From positions 1,865,963,077-1,866,027,076 of the forward strand of contig NC_056729.1 in the NCBI RefSeq assembly GCF_019279795.1: a stretch of 64,000 nt of DNA, in the 5' to 3' direction. The notes under the pieces are model-generated. The model searched no databases and was not told the DNA's origin. It was given only the letters and a program-made list of their open reading frames with translations. Source of the stretch: Protopterus annectens (lineage: Eukaryota > Chordata > Ceratodontiformes > Protopteridae). Position numbers and translations under genes: made by a program. Shown in pieces: positions 23,427 through 33,586 of this stretch (position 1 is the first letter of the stretch; the number at the start of each line of letters is the position of its first letter).

Positions 23427-23431
23427 AGAAG
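23427..23431. repeat. Target-site duplication of the Gypsy, right
   Basis: AGAAG directly after the right LTR; identical to 16,291-16,295. Confidence 0.9.
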
Positions 23432-25532
23432 TTATCAGTATTTGTTCAAAAGGCTTTCCAGTTTTTGCCATGCTATGTTTTTATGAGTAATGTTATAAGT
23501 TCTATAACAAATGGTTTGCGGTTCTTTTTTACAAATAACTTTTGCTAAATTAATGAATTCTTTAAACACGAAATCTTGTTTACGTTTCCAGTTCAAAGTA
23601 ATAACTTTTCTGGCAATTGCAAGAATTGACCAGAGTAACTGCTTCTGAGATTTAGGTATTACATTAGGTATAGGAACATTGAATAGGATTAGTGAGTTAG
23701 AAATATGACAGTTATCAGACCATAATGCCTTTACAAAATATCTGAAGTTTTTCCAGTATTGAAGATTTCTACATTCAATGAACATGTGAACCCAGTTGGC
23801 ATCTAGTAATTCATCACATTTCCAACATTTACTTTCACAGTTTTTGAGTATAAAATTTATTTTATGCGGAGTATAGAAACTCCTATTCATAAATTTCCAT
23901 GTATACAATCTCCAATATAATGAAGAGGTACCATACATAGATTTCAATAACAGTTTTTGGATTCATCAGAGATTTGTTCTCCATTAATCTTTACATAGTA
24001 ATTCCAAACATCTGAGTCAAACTTTAGTGTGTCTTCTCTTAGTATATTATAGATAGGTGAGATACTTAATTTTTGATCATCTGTCTTTTCAAGACACCTA
24101 ATAAAAAAGCTGGTTCAAACTAGGTATAGATTCAGTCTTTAGGTTGAATGATACTTTCATTTTGTTTTCTATAAATTGCTGTAATGAGTGTATAAACCAC
24201 CAACTGTCTTGACTATTATCAAAACTACATAAAAGAGAGTTTAGTGGTTTAATACTCTTATTTTCAATGAACTGATGCCAGAATATTAAGTTATTTTCCT
24301 TTAATTTTTGCATCGCATTGATGTTGAAAGAATCTAGGCAATCGGGGGAGTATGCTATAGGGAATATAAAAAATAGAAATAGTTTATTGTTGTAATTACA
24401 ATCAGTTATATTTTTTTAAAGTTATTAAATATTTGATTAATGCCATAAGAAAAATGATCAAACTTAATAAAATTCACGTAAAAGCCAATGTCTACTCATT
24501 CCATATAGTTCCTTAAATTGGTTTTCTATAGTTCTGACATCAGTTATATGAATCTCATGTATTATTTTCCAGCCAGATATAAAGGTAGGTGTGATCCAAT
24601 ATAATATTACATTAATTATAACTCATTTGGAATAAACATCTAAGCTAGGGAATGCTATCCCATTACTGTTTTAAGCTCTGTTGTGCCATTTATATGCAAT
24701 CCTAGGTTTTAAGGGGAACCATAAAAATGTAAGTAACATGGAATCTAATATTTTTAAATAGGTTTTTGAGAGGGGGTAGTATCAATGACTGTATATAAAA
24801 CAAAATGTTCGGTGAAATTATCATTTTAATTAAAGAGAGCTTATCCTCCATTGTGAAGAAAATGTTATTCCATCTTTTGATTAGTTCACTAATGATGGCT
24901 ATTAAATTATTGTAGTTTAGTTTAACAGATTATCTCCTTGTACTCTTTATGCTGACACCCAGATATTCTAATACAGCATTCTTCCAATTAAACAGGCTAT
25001 TCTCTCTTGGGTTTTTGTCAATCTTTTTATTAATTTGTAATGTTTTGAATTTATTATGATTAAATTTAAGCCCTGAAATTCTTTCAAACTTGCTTAAGGT
25101 ATTTAAAACATCATGCAAAGAACCATCAATATCACCCAACATTAGCAACATGTCAACAGCAATTAATTGTATCTTAGGACAATAGTCCTTATTAACTTGA
25201 AAGCCTTTTATATTTTGCTTGTTTCTGATATATGTAGAAAAAGATTCCATTGAAAGAGCAAACAATAATAGTGACAAAGGACAACCTTGTCTAGTTCCCT
25301 TGAGGATTTCTAGTGGTGAGTATAGACATGATCCGATTTTAAAATAAGCTTGTGCCCCACTATAAATTTTCATTAATAAGTTGACAAAATCTGAGGAGAA
25401 TTCAAAACCAATCAGAATTCTTTGTAAATAAGACCAACTAATAGAATCAAAAGCCTTTTCTATGTCTAGGCTGATAAGTTAGTTGTTTTTTGTATTTGCA
25501 TGCTATGTCTATTAATGATAGTAATTTAATAA
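23432..25532 (-). pseudogene. L1/Tx1-like ORF2 fragment, copy 1
   Basis: From the right, minus strand: an AFDSI box (near 25,455), then RT reading GTRQGCPLSLLLFALSMES (near 25,300) with LIAVDMLLML where the family has FADD, so the first catalytic Asp is Val. Next come LKFNHNKFKTL, a GVSI box (near 24,960) and the C-terminal CWKCDELLDANWVHMFIEC zinc-type motif near 23,815. Multiple breaks lie between 24,930 and 23,950. RT of this type primes on nicked DNA. Confidence 0.85.
25519..25532. repeat. Target-site duplication of the PLE insertion, left
   Basis: AGTAATTTAATAAT; repeated at 26,226-26,239. Confidence 0.85.
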
Positions 25533-25707
25533 TCAACACAAAGATTCACCAAGCAAATAGAATCACAAAAAACACTATTCCCAGTATCACTAAAGGCTGT
25601 CCTCCGTGCTATTCCTTCTATTCAGAGGTAGAGCATCACAATTACAATCAAGAAGATCCGAGAGACAATTTACTCTCAAATACTTTATTTGCATATGAAA
25701 ATAAAAA

Positions 25708-25754
25708 CAGATTTAGTGCTTTCATCTCCATTACGGAGACGTCATCAGAATCAT
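25708..25754 (-). ncRNA. Hammerhead ribozyme motif (type I), left arm
   Basis: Minus strand: stem I strand GATT, core CTGATGA, stem II (GTCTCC/GGAGAT, G.U closed), GAAA, a minimal stem III (A-G ... C-T around CA), then TA and the stem I partner AATC. All invariant core bases are present. The extra C after CTGATGA and the T before GAAA deviate from consensus; TGAAA probably decayed from CGAAA. Confidence 0.7.
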
Positions 25755-26030
25755 CTGCCCACTAATTCTCTACCCTTTATAAAGTGATAGAGTCCACATC
25801 ATTGGCTGGCCAATTAATCCAAAAGTTTTAACTTTTCCTGTTTTAACCCTTGAATAACAATCTAACAAGTTACTATTTAGGTACATATACAGTATATAGA
25901 CCATTTATTTTACTTAACATGTACTTGTTAGTAAATGCGGACCTGAAAATACTTGTTGGAAAACATATAAAAGAGCCAGCCAATGATGTGGACTCTATCA
26001 CTTTATAAAGGGTAGAAAATTAGTGGGTAA

Positions 26031-26077
26031 ATGATTCTGATGAAGTCTCCATAATGGAGATGAAAGCACTAAATCTG
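26031..26077 (+). ncRNA. Hammerhead ribozyme motif (type I), right arm
   Basis: Same design as the left arm on the plus strand: ATGATT-CTGATGA, a stem II loop of TCTCCA/TGGAGA, GAAA, then GCACTA and AATCTG. Stem I is GATT with AATC. The two-base-pair stem III implies activity mainly as a dimer, as proposed for PLE hammerheads. Confidence 0.7.
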
Positions 26078-26225
26078 TTTTTATTTTCATATGCAAGTAA
26101 AGTATTTTGAGAGTCAATTGTCTCTCAGATCTTCTTGATTGGAATCGTGATGCTCTACCTCTGAAGAGAAGGAATAGTACGGAGGACAGCCTTTACTGAT
26201 ACCGGGAATAGCATTTTTTTTGTGA

Positions 26226-26239
26226 AGTAATTTAATAAT
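26226..26239. repeat. Target-site duplication of the PLE insertion, right
   Basis: AGTAATTTAATAAT, identical to 25,519-25,532. Confidence 0.85.
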
Positions 26240-26265
26240 GTTATCTTGCACAATCTCATCCTGAT

Positions 26266-26942
26266 TGGTCCTACAAGCCTTGGGATCAATGTTTGCAGCA
26301 ATAGTTCTGTTTCCCTTAGCATGGTTTCACATGAGAAATTTTCATTTGATTTTAGGAATCCAATGTGCTGTTCTATGTCAGCACATGTCCATCCAGAGAA
26401 GGATTACTCAGGCATGCAAAATATACCTTTTGTGGTGGATTCAATCACATCAGGTTCTGTAAGGCACTCCTTCAGTCTCCCTTCAGTCCAAGGCCATAGT
26501 GACCACGGACACTTCCTAGGGAAACCAGCAATAGTGCAAGGTAACTGGTCCCCCAAAGAGGCTGACATGTATATCAATGTCCTGGAGATAAAAGTGGTGG
26601 TGTTAGCATTTCAAGCCTTCCAAGACTCTCTCTTTTTTTGGGACAGTTGTAATTCAGACAGGCAATATGCCAGTGGTTTGGTACATCAATAAACAAGGAG
26701 GAAACAGGTCTTACCCCTTGTGTTGAGAAGCTGTAAGAGTCTGGCAGTGGGTGATCTCATCCAGCCAATTTTTGATAGAAGCACACATTCTGTGGAAGTC
26801 CAACGTGACAGCAGACAAATTGAGCAGGTCCATTCTACTACCTCATAAGTGGTCTCTTAACATGAAGGTGATAGAAGTAATTCTTCAGCAGTTGTGCATG
26901 CCTTCCTGTGACCTGTTTGCATCTCCCATAAATAACAAGTGA
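26266..26942 (+). pseudogene. DIRS-c RT end, RNase H and following segment
   Basis: The reading LQALGSMFAAIVLF ... HMRNFHL matches the post-RT helix region of DIRS-a and DIRS-b. RNase H traces follow (NVLEIKVVVLAFQAF near 26,580, then YINKQGGNRS near 26,690), then CDLFASPINNK near 26,920. Several stops and frame changes are present and catalytic residues are largely lost. Confidence 0.75.
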
Positions 26943-27589
26943 AGCAGCTTCTTTGCCCTAATCTCCCCACCGGGGAATCACAGAGAGACACTGTAATAAA
27001 TGATATGCCCCTCAGTCTCCTCTGTGCATATCCCCTCCCTTGATCCCTTTATTTCTGCAGTAATCTTTCTGTTTGAAGAACAAAGTCATCCTCATTGCAC
27101 CTTACTGGCCTTGACAGATTTGGTTCTTCTTTATTTGGCCTCATCTAGTCTACCAACCTTGTATTCTGGATCTGATTCCTGACCTCCTGTCTCACCCAAT
27201 GGACATGATTCACCTGGATATGTCAAACCTAAAGCAGACAGCATGGTTTCTCCACTTCTGTTAATAGCCAGACACCATATGGTCTGTTCCCCAGTCTGTC
27301 ATATACTTCTGTCTTCTCACAAAGCTTCCACAAGAAAACATTAAAGAAGTAAATGGAAACTTTTTTTGGGCAGATCAGAGACATATTGACCCCTTTTCAA
27401 CTCTTGTACATAGTGTTCTTGAGTTTTGGTAACAGATCTCAGTGACGGGACTAGTTCCTCCACTGTTAAAAGTTCAACTAGCTGTCATCTCTAATTTTCA
27501 CATAGGAATTGGGACCTCCACTCTGGCTTCAGCCTACTTGAAAGGTACCTTGTTTTGATACCTCTTTTAAGGATCCAACCCCTCCATGG

Positions 27590-28258
27590 GACTTAAGTTT
27601 AGTACTACAGGCATTAATTAATTCTCTTTTTGAACCAGCAGCAAAATGTGATCTGAAGCTTCTAACATGGAAGACTGTATTTCTGGTAGCCATCAACTCT
27701 GCTAGAAGGATGTCAGGACTCCAAGCTTTGTCTTCTAAACTTCCCTACTTGATTTTTCATAGGGATAGGGTGGCATTAGAAACCAATCCTTCTTTCCTTC
27801 TTAAGGTGAAGTCAGAATCAAACATCAACCAATCCATTAATCTCAGTTTTCTTTCCAAAATTTACAAAGGTGAATATGTGTTACACTTATTGAACAAATG
27901 ATCGATTATTTGTTTCCTTTGTGGATTCTAAATTGATATGCCAATTACGAAGGTAAGTCTGGCTAGATGGCTTATGGATTGCATATCATTTGCCTACAAC
28001 TAGCTGGGTCTGTCCTTGCCAAAACCTTTAAGAGCCCATTCAGCCAAGTCCATGGCAACATCTTCACTATTTTTATCGGCGGCTTCCGTGGATAACATAT
28101 GTATGGCTGCAACTTGGGCTAATCCTCATACCTTTATTACTCATTACAAATTGGATCTGACCTCGAGGAGAAGAGCAGCCTTTGGCTCAACACTGCTCAG
28201 GAATATCCTTCCTTTGAGTCCACCTGGGATTTTACGTAGCTGGGGACTCCCCAACTGT
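27590..28258 (+). pseudogene. DIRS-c tyrosine recombinase fragment
   Basis: The catalytic domain is read as SARRMSGLQAL (Arg I present; the usual VSEL is MSGL), HRDRVALETNPSF, then after breaks RAHSAKSMATSS, where the second catalytic Arg is Lys, and HTFITHYKLD with the presumed tyrosine. Three catalytic positions can be judged and one is altered. Confidence 0.8.
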
Positions 28259-28345
28259 TGAGGAATGAATGAAAATTGACATCATCAATAAATAAGTTAT
28301 GTACTCATCAAAACATTCTATCTGTGTTGTCCAGTTTTATTCTTC
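28253..28345 (+). repeat. DIRS-c ICR
   Basis: ACTGTTGAGGAATGAATG is followed by GTACTCATCAAAACATTCTA and CTGTGTTGTCC. The second half is the complement of the right terminus (GGACAACACAGAT ... GTGAGTAC at 28,639-28,670). The first half resembles the right ITR's direct sequence, hence the complement of the missing left end. Confidence 0.75.
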
Positions 28346-28594
28346 ATCAAATCTCCTCCCACCAACCCCTTAGCTTTTTGACTAATGATTTTTGGAAGAG
28401 CTACATCTTATAAGGACACCACTGCTCCTTAGTTGCCCTCCAGATATTGTTTCTTTTACCAGGATAGTAATAATAACATTTCTTGGATTATGTAAACCAG
28501 CAAACAAGATCTGAGGTATGGTAGGGGATGGGGCATTATGGAAAAGGGAGTAGCTCAAGAGTTTGCTTGAGCTAAAATAATGGCTAAGTCAGAT

Positions 28595-28674
28595 CCGAAG
28601 GTTGAATATGAACCTAACTATTGAGGAAGAATGAATATGGACAACACAGATGGAACATTATGGTGAGTACCTAA
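28595..28674 (-). repeat. DIRS-c right terminus (ITR remnant)
   Basis: Contains TTGAGGAAGAATGAATATGG and the GGACAACACAGATGG stretch that is complementary to the ICR. Without a left copy the exact ITR length cannot be set. Confidence 0.7.
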
Positions 28675-29130
28675 CTTCTTTTTCCAGGTGCCTTAATTAA
28701 ACTTCTGTATATCTCTTGTTTTCCTTTGCCCCTGAAGTACTAAAATGAAAAAAAAAAACAAAGTAAACTGTGGTTTGATACTTCCCTTCTACATTATGGA
28801 GAGCTTAATGCAAGTTGGGAGTATTGCTGATGTATAGCTCGGTGGTGGATTAACAAAATTTAGCTGGTGAACATTATGCTGTTATCCATTGGAGACATCA
28901 TGCAAAAAGTCAAGCGAGTCCATCTCAGAAAATGTCTTCAATGGCTAATCGACTAGCTGCACTTTTCAGGTAGTTGACAGATTGTTCTGAACAATCTGTC
29001 TGACAACCTGAAGAGCTTTGTCAAGTTCCAAATGAGAGTTTGTTCCATTTTTTTATTTTTTTTTTTTGCTAACAAAATTGCTGATCTGCATGGTAGCATA
29101 GTACGTCCTTCATTCATAAGAGCATTTCAT
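28675..29130. other. Gene-free stretch between two DIRS elements
   Basis: A/T runs near 28,748 and 29,048 and no domain. Nothing recognisable. Confidence 0.5.
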
Positions 29131-30504
29131 CATACTTCCTGAGAAAAATTGTCTACAGAAGGGTTTTAAAGTGGGAGGGCAAGGAGCTGACTTTTTCCTA
29201 GGGAAGAAAAGGTTTCATTATGTCTGTCTTGATCCTGCAACCCAGAAATATTTTGTCTTGTTCTGAAGCCAAGGAAGATTTTGGGAAGTTGAGGGTGAAC
29301 CCTAATTTTTGAAGTAAGCAAATGGTGAACTCTAGATGGATTAGTAGAGTTTCCTTGCAATCTGCTAGGATGAGTATGTCATTCAGGTAGGGGTATATCT
29401 GAATCCCTTGTGTTCTGCAATAGGCTATGGCAGATGCCAGGCATTTTGTGAACACTCTGGGAGCAGTGGACAAACCAAAGGGCAATTCAGTAAATTGGAA
29501 GTGAGAGGAGGGTCCAGAAAAGCATACACATTTTCTGTGGGAAGGCAGAATTGGTATGTGCAGATAGGCTTCTTTCAGGTTGAGAGTGACCATGAAAGCG
29601 TGGGCTGGTATTAGAGGGAGTAAACTTTGTAGGGACAACATTCTGAAGGTGGGAACCTTTAAGAATAGGTTTAAGAAGGAAAGGACTAGAATGGGTCTCC
29701 ATGGTCCAGCTGTTTTGGGGACCAGAAACTTTCTGGAGTAGAAGCCTTTTCCTTCCTGCCCTGGAGGGACAGGTTCTATAGTATTCAGGTTCAGAAGGTC
29801 TTGCAGAATTTGTGGGAAGAGGTGTCTCTGATTTCTTGGAGGGAAGGGGATGCCCCTTAAGGGTGTCCTTTCTTTCCAGGACAGGAAGTATCCTTTTTGA
29901 ATTATATCCAGAACCCATTTATCTGTGGTGATGGTCTTCAAAAAGGGGAGGCAGTGGGAGAGGTGGGCAGGCCAGTCATGCGTGGTTGGGTCCTCCTCTG
30001 TCTTGAAAGGGCTGTCTAGAGGGGGGCTTTGAGACAGCTGGCCTGGAAGGGGTTTGTCTTCTGGCCTCTCTTCTGTCTCTGGAAGAGGTAGGTCCAATAG
30101 AGGTTGGGTTTCTCCTGACAAAGGTGACTTTGGCAGGGTAGTCCCTGTAGTATTTTGAAATGGGAGACGCCAGCAGATGCTTGATGTCTTGCAATTCCTT
30201 GCTCTTCTCTTGTGGATTTTTGAAAAGGTCTGCTGACTGTTTACCAAATAAGAAATTACGGTCCAGAGGGGCATCTAAAATCTTAGACTTGAAGTCCTCT
30301 GGTAAGTGTTGTAGACTTCGCCAAGAATATCTTCGAAGTACAGTGGCAGAAGCTGCAGAATGTCAGAGTAGAGGCTTGGGAGACAAGGTCCAGAGCATAT
30401 TTGGTCATATGGGTTTGATAGTTGATCGCTCAGAAGGCCAATGTGGAGGAGGTGTAAACCTTCTTTCCAATTCTACTGAGAATGAAATAACCATGGAGTA
30501 CCTG
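29131..30504 (-). pseudogene. DIRS-d: minus-strand gag end and RT fragment
   Basis: Minus strand, from the right: gag C-terminus (VYTSSTLAF near 30,460; a DIKHLLASPISKYYRDYPAK box near 30,180), then a continuous 358-codon frame (30,274-29,198) over the gag tail and RT. RT boxes: GFYSRKFLVPK, WRPILVLS, MVTLNLKEAYLH, LPFGLSTAPRVFTK, then YPYLNDILIL, where the catalytic YLDD is YLND. It is closest to DIRS-b in both gag and RT. The fragment is cut at both ends and no ITR is visible. Confidence 0.85.
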
Positions 30505-30960
30505 TAAGTGCCCAAACACCTCTCCTTCCAACAGAATATTCCTTCCATTAATAAATATTTGGAGCAACCTGTTTCTGTATGCCAAAAAGCAATTCCACAA
30601 TTCCAAAATGTAAAACCAAACGCTTTATTGTACGTGCATGTTGAAATAAAACACTAATGGTAAAGCGCTAGCAGGTGACTGAGTGTTTCATTCAACTACA
30701 ATGTGAACATAAACATAAAAACGAAAAAACAAAAAATGAAAAAAATATAAGAATCTTCTAACAGCAAATTCAAGAAATTCAGGTTAAGCGCTTTCACCAG
30801 TTTACTACGGGTTTCTTCAGAACACTTAGCAAATTAAACAAACACCTTAAATACCTTTTTAGGTGCCAAGACCTTCCATTCAAATGCATATTGTCCCTTT
30901 AAGTTGTGGGAGTGTTAATAAATGGATAGTAATGTTAATAAAATAATATTTTCTTTTCAG
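30505..30960 (-). repeat. Penelope-like tail region
   Basis: AT-rich and non-coding, with a hammerhead-like core at 30,780-30,830. A second AAAGCGCTAG-type word near 30,663 may be a partial second tail. The stretch around 30,830-30,870 reads TTTAAGGTGTTTGTTTAA on the minus strand, a typical pLTR-like leader. Confidence 0.5.
30780..30830 (-). ncRNA. Hammerhead-like motif (degenerate)
   Basis: Minus strand: GTGTT, CTGAAGA (core U7 replaced by A), stem II ACC...GGT around a long loop, GAAA, then AGCGCT, a palindromic minimal stem III, and TAACCTG. Only GTT/AAC pairs remain in stem I. The palindromic AGCGCT suits a dimeric arrangement. Confidence 0.5.
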
Positions 30961-30964
30961 TTTG

Positions 30965-31325
30965 TGGCAGCTCTGGATCTTGGGCTCATTACCTGGAAAA
31001 AAGTTACAACAGTCCTCCCCTACTTAAGTCCAAGAATCATTTTTATTAGCTAGAACAAAGTCCAATGCCATGCAGTTTTGTAAGAGTACATCTTTCACGG
31101 CCATCATTTCTATAGTTGTTTTATCAAATTCACCAAAGGAGGCATTACTTACTACTTCTAACAGTACAGCCAGTTGTATGATTCCCCAAAATGCTTTTTC
31201 CACTCCATAGAAAAGGAAAATTGCTGCCCCTGCTAGGATATCATCCTGTACATCTAATTTTGAAATATTAATATGCCTTTTGAACCTAGCATTTCTGATT
31301 TTATGGTTGGGTAAGGTGGGGGTAT
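30965..31325 (-). pseudogene. Old endogenous retrovirus env (transmembrane subunit) fragment
   Basis: A minus-strand frame of about 115 codons resembles the ectodomain of a retroviral transmembrane envelope subunit. It has a heptad-type helical region, the conserved LQN...LD segment that precedes the disulfide loop, and a paired-Cys motif. The loop segment carries a stop where the family has a coding residue near the CC motif. No gag, pol, fusion peptide, membrane anchor or LTR is seen alongside. It is a short decayed relic, with no capacity for function. Confidence 0.55.
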
Positions 31326-31469
31326 GTCTAATTCAAGGAGTTAGTTACATGCGCTATAAAAACACAATCCCTTCCACCTTTCTCTGATCCATTTGTAGGC
31401 CCCTTATGCAGATATACAGTACAAATAAAAAACAAACAAACTAATAACTGCAAACTCAAAGATAAAACT

Positions 31470-31640
31470 AAAAAACAAAGCTCATAAGAAGCACGGCCAC
31501 ACCAAAAATATTTTTTTATTCAATAAAATACCAACAGATTAAGCTCTTTCATCCAACTAATTCACAGACTTCATCAGAATCAATTTGGTAATTTCATAAA
31601 CACTATTTAAACATTCATCCTACTAATAACCTGACTTACA
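31470..31640 (-). repeat. Penelope-like tail with hammerhead
   Basis: Minus strand: a TTTAAATAGTGTTTATG leader is followed by the hammerhead core, then an A-rich tail toward 31,500. There is no coding region. It is separate from the 30.8-kb copy by sequence. Confidence 0.6.
31534..31586 (-). ncRNA. Hammerhead ribozyme motif (type I)
   Basis: Minus strand: TTGATT, CTGATGA, stem II GTC/GAT around a 12-14-base loop, GAAA, GAGCT as minimal stem III, then T and AATCTG. Stem I GATT/AATC is perfect. Core residues are all consensus. Confidence 0.68.
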
Positions 31641-32492
31641 AACAGCAATGAAAAACAATTAATAATTAAAAAGCAAGACTATGTAAACATTCAAACCTAA
31701 TAATGTTTTGCAATTTAAAAAATTCTAAATGAGGAATAAAAACTTAAAGGACCACTACGTATTGTTTTCCTTGTGTTCTCATTTGCAATGTCCTTTTTTC
31801 CCCCCATCTTTTGAATGTAGCACTCAACAATACTCCTCCTGGTACCGTAAATGAAGTTGTCCACTATTTTTTTCAGTGGCCGTTCTTACAGCTCCGGTAC
31901 TGTAAGCCATCTTTAAGCTTAAAACAGTCTTGCAGAGCTGTAGACAATGTATGGGCACTCGAACCATTTGCTAATAACGCCCATTGTTATTTTTCTTTAT
32001 TTCCTCGCTTGCTGGCCAGGAACCACCCATGAAACCACCTCCTAGAAGTCCTTTCGCCCTGTGAACGTCTCACTCTATTGATTATGCACGAGATCTTTTA
32101 GGTATGGTTCCTCTCTTTTTTTCTTCATCTACTTATCTCACTTTGGTATTGGTAGATAACAGTACATACACTAAATAATGGATGTAAATGACACAACATG
32201 CAGATATTCCCACACATCAGAAATGATGTCAGTCATAAACCCAAAGAACAGATGGTGTACAATCCCTGTGGATGCACAACAGCTTATCAGTAGTATACAG
32301 TGTAATTCAGTTTTTAATAATTTATATTAATGTCGACTTTTGCTGCCCTCATTTAAGGTGTGATATTTATTGTTTGTGAGTTTGTATATTCTCATATAAT
32401 TCCCTGAACCATTTACTTCAGTTTGTGCTGATTGACCACTCTGGGTATTCACACTACAGAGAGTTTTGTCGCACTGTGTTCTGTTCATTGAT
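31641..32492. other. Gene-free stretch
   Basis: AT-rich. Short frames only, none with a recognisable domain. No termini or RNA genes seen. Confidence 0.5.
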
Positions 32493-33240
32493 TTAATTTC
32501 CACACAATAGCTCACAGCTCCATTCGTAACTTACAAGTAAATGATTTTCAGATCTTAGTTGACTGTTTGGTTGGTACTGGGCAAGTAGTGTCGATTGAGC
32601 AGGACAGTGTGTGGGCCTGCAGATTATTTTGTGTGCTGTAGTTAGTAGGATGAATGCGAGATGGTGGGGGAATTCCCACCAGCCTAATTGTTTCAGTGAC
32701 TTACAGTGGTGGGATAAGAATTTGGCCTTGATGGCAAACTTGGCTATTCTGTTGTAACACATCTCATGTGTGGATTTTGCAGAATGTTGGATATTAGTGA
32801 GGCATGGGAGACCCATAAAGGAGAGAAGGTAGTAAAAAGGTGATTACAAAGGTCTGTCTAGTAGAGAGACTAAGAAATTGTTGGCACCTGTAGAGCATAT
32901 TGAGTTTACGGTGTGTTTTTAGGTTCATAGATAAGTACTAGGCTATCTGCCCATGGGCATTTATAAGCCTAGCCATAGAGTGATGGCTTTCGCCTCCCAA
33001 TTAGATTAGTAACCTGGGCCTCTTTTATGATGTTATTGTTTATGTGTAGGTCAAAGTTAAGGTTTTCATCTTGAATAATGGCTAGTACTTTAGTGTGTGG
33101 GACAACTTCTACTGTGTTGTTGTCTTCGGCTTGTATAGTGAAGAGGAGTTTTGTCTAGAGAAGTGTTTTTTACTGGTAAAAGTACTAGTTTAGTTTTTTT
33201 ATTTAGGGTTTAGGGCAAGATGATTGCTAAGAGCCCAAGA
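32493..33240 (-). pseudogene. LINE A-type (L2/CR1) RT thumb and C-terminal fragment
   Basis: Minus strand: an ILNP-like KKTKLVLL region near 33,180 and then CYNRIAKFAIKAKFLSHHC near 32,740, which aligns with YYNRIARFA...HC of the LINE at 3.6-7.3 kb. Broken by stops. An AGGTTCATAGATAAGTACTA stretch at 32,921-32,940 recurs with changes at 44,578 (see findings). Confidence 0.7.
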
Positions 33241-33242
33241 AT

Positions 33243-33500
33243 CAAAATTCATCCGTAAACTTCGTCAGCCACAGGTCTTTTGTCTTTGCCTGGACCTCTG
33301 AGAACTACATGACAAACAAAAGGGGAACCAGGACAGATCCCTGGGGACCTCCACTAGTGACAGGTCTGCTATCAGAGGTGGAGGTGCCTATTTTGACCTT
33401 GAAGGTCCTGTTGGTGAGCCAGTTGGCCACCCACCTGATGAGGTGGGGATTTATGCCAAGTTGTGTTAGCTTTCCGATGATTCCCAAGTGGATGACTGTG
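33243..33500 (-). pseudogene. LINE B RT fragment
   Basis: The minus-strand reading INPHLIRWVANWLTNRTF, SRPVTSGGPQGSVL, then a stop and FSEVQAKTKDLWLTKF aligns with the RT at 63.6-63.8 kb. A ~260-bp piece of the same family, with one internal stop. The catalytic FADD equivalent reads FTDE. Confidence 0.8.
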
Positions 33501-33586
33501 TCAATCTGTTACTGTTATTGTACATTTTTATACATACAATTTTATGCCTATTTGACTTATTTTTATCTTAACATGTCACTACAGGT
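33501..33586. other. Short AT-rich spacer
   Basis: No feature recognised between the LINE B fragment and the poly-T start of the L1-like copy. Confidence 0.4.

Larger units (their letters stand above)
25534..26225. mobile_element. Palindromic Penelope-like (pLTR) insertion with two hammerhead motifs
   Basis: Two ~245-bp arms (25,567-25,810 and 25,975-26,219) are inverted copies with roughly 95% identity by eye, around a ~164-bp unique spacer. Each arm carries one hammerhead-like core, oriented outward from the spacer. A 14-bp TSD flanks the unit. There is no coding region. Penelope copies are known to carry pLTRs in inverted arrangement and hammerhead motifs; assignment here rests on those two properties. 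Confidence 0.75.
16159..26262 (-). mobile_element. L1/Tx1-like LINE copy 1, split by a Gypsy and by a PLE insertion
   Basis: Three blocks belong to one minus-strand LINE. They are the 3' UTR (16,159-16,295), the main ORF2 part (23,432-25,532) and a short upstream ORF2 part (26,240-26,262). The breaks coincide with TSDs: AGAAG around the Gypsy and AGTAATTTAATAAT around the PLE. Reading across the PLE insertion gives continuous L1-type RT sequence (IVQDNI ... then the AFDSI box). The 3' UTR block resembles that of copy 2 (ACTATTTACAATATT versus ACTATTTACAGTATT). The 5' side stops where DIRS-c begins, so it is 5'-truncated. Confidence 0.82.
26263..28674 (+). mobile_element. DIRS-c: 5'-truncated DIRS element
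   Basis: It starts inside the RT connection region, continues through RNase H and YR, and keeps an ICR and the right ITR. The left ITR, gag and most of the RT are absent, because the copy begins at the truncated L1-like LINE. Its terminal sequences differ from those of DIRS-a and DIRS-b, so it is a separate subfamily. Confidence 0.82.
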
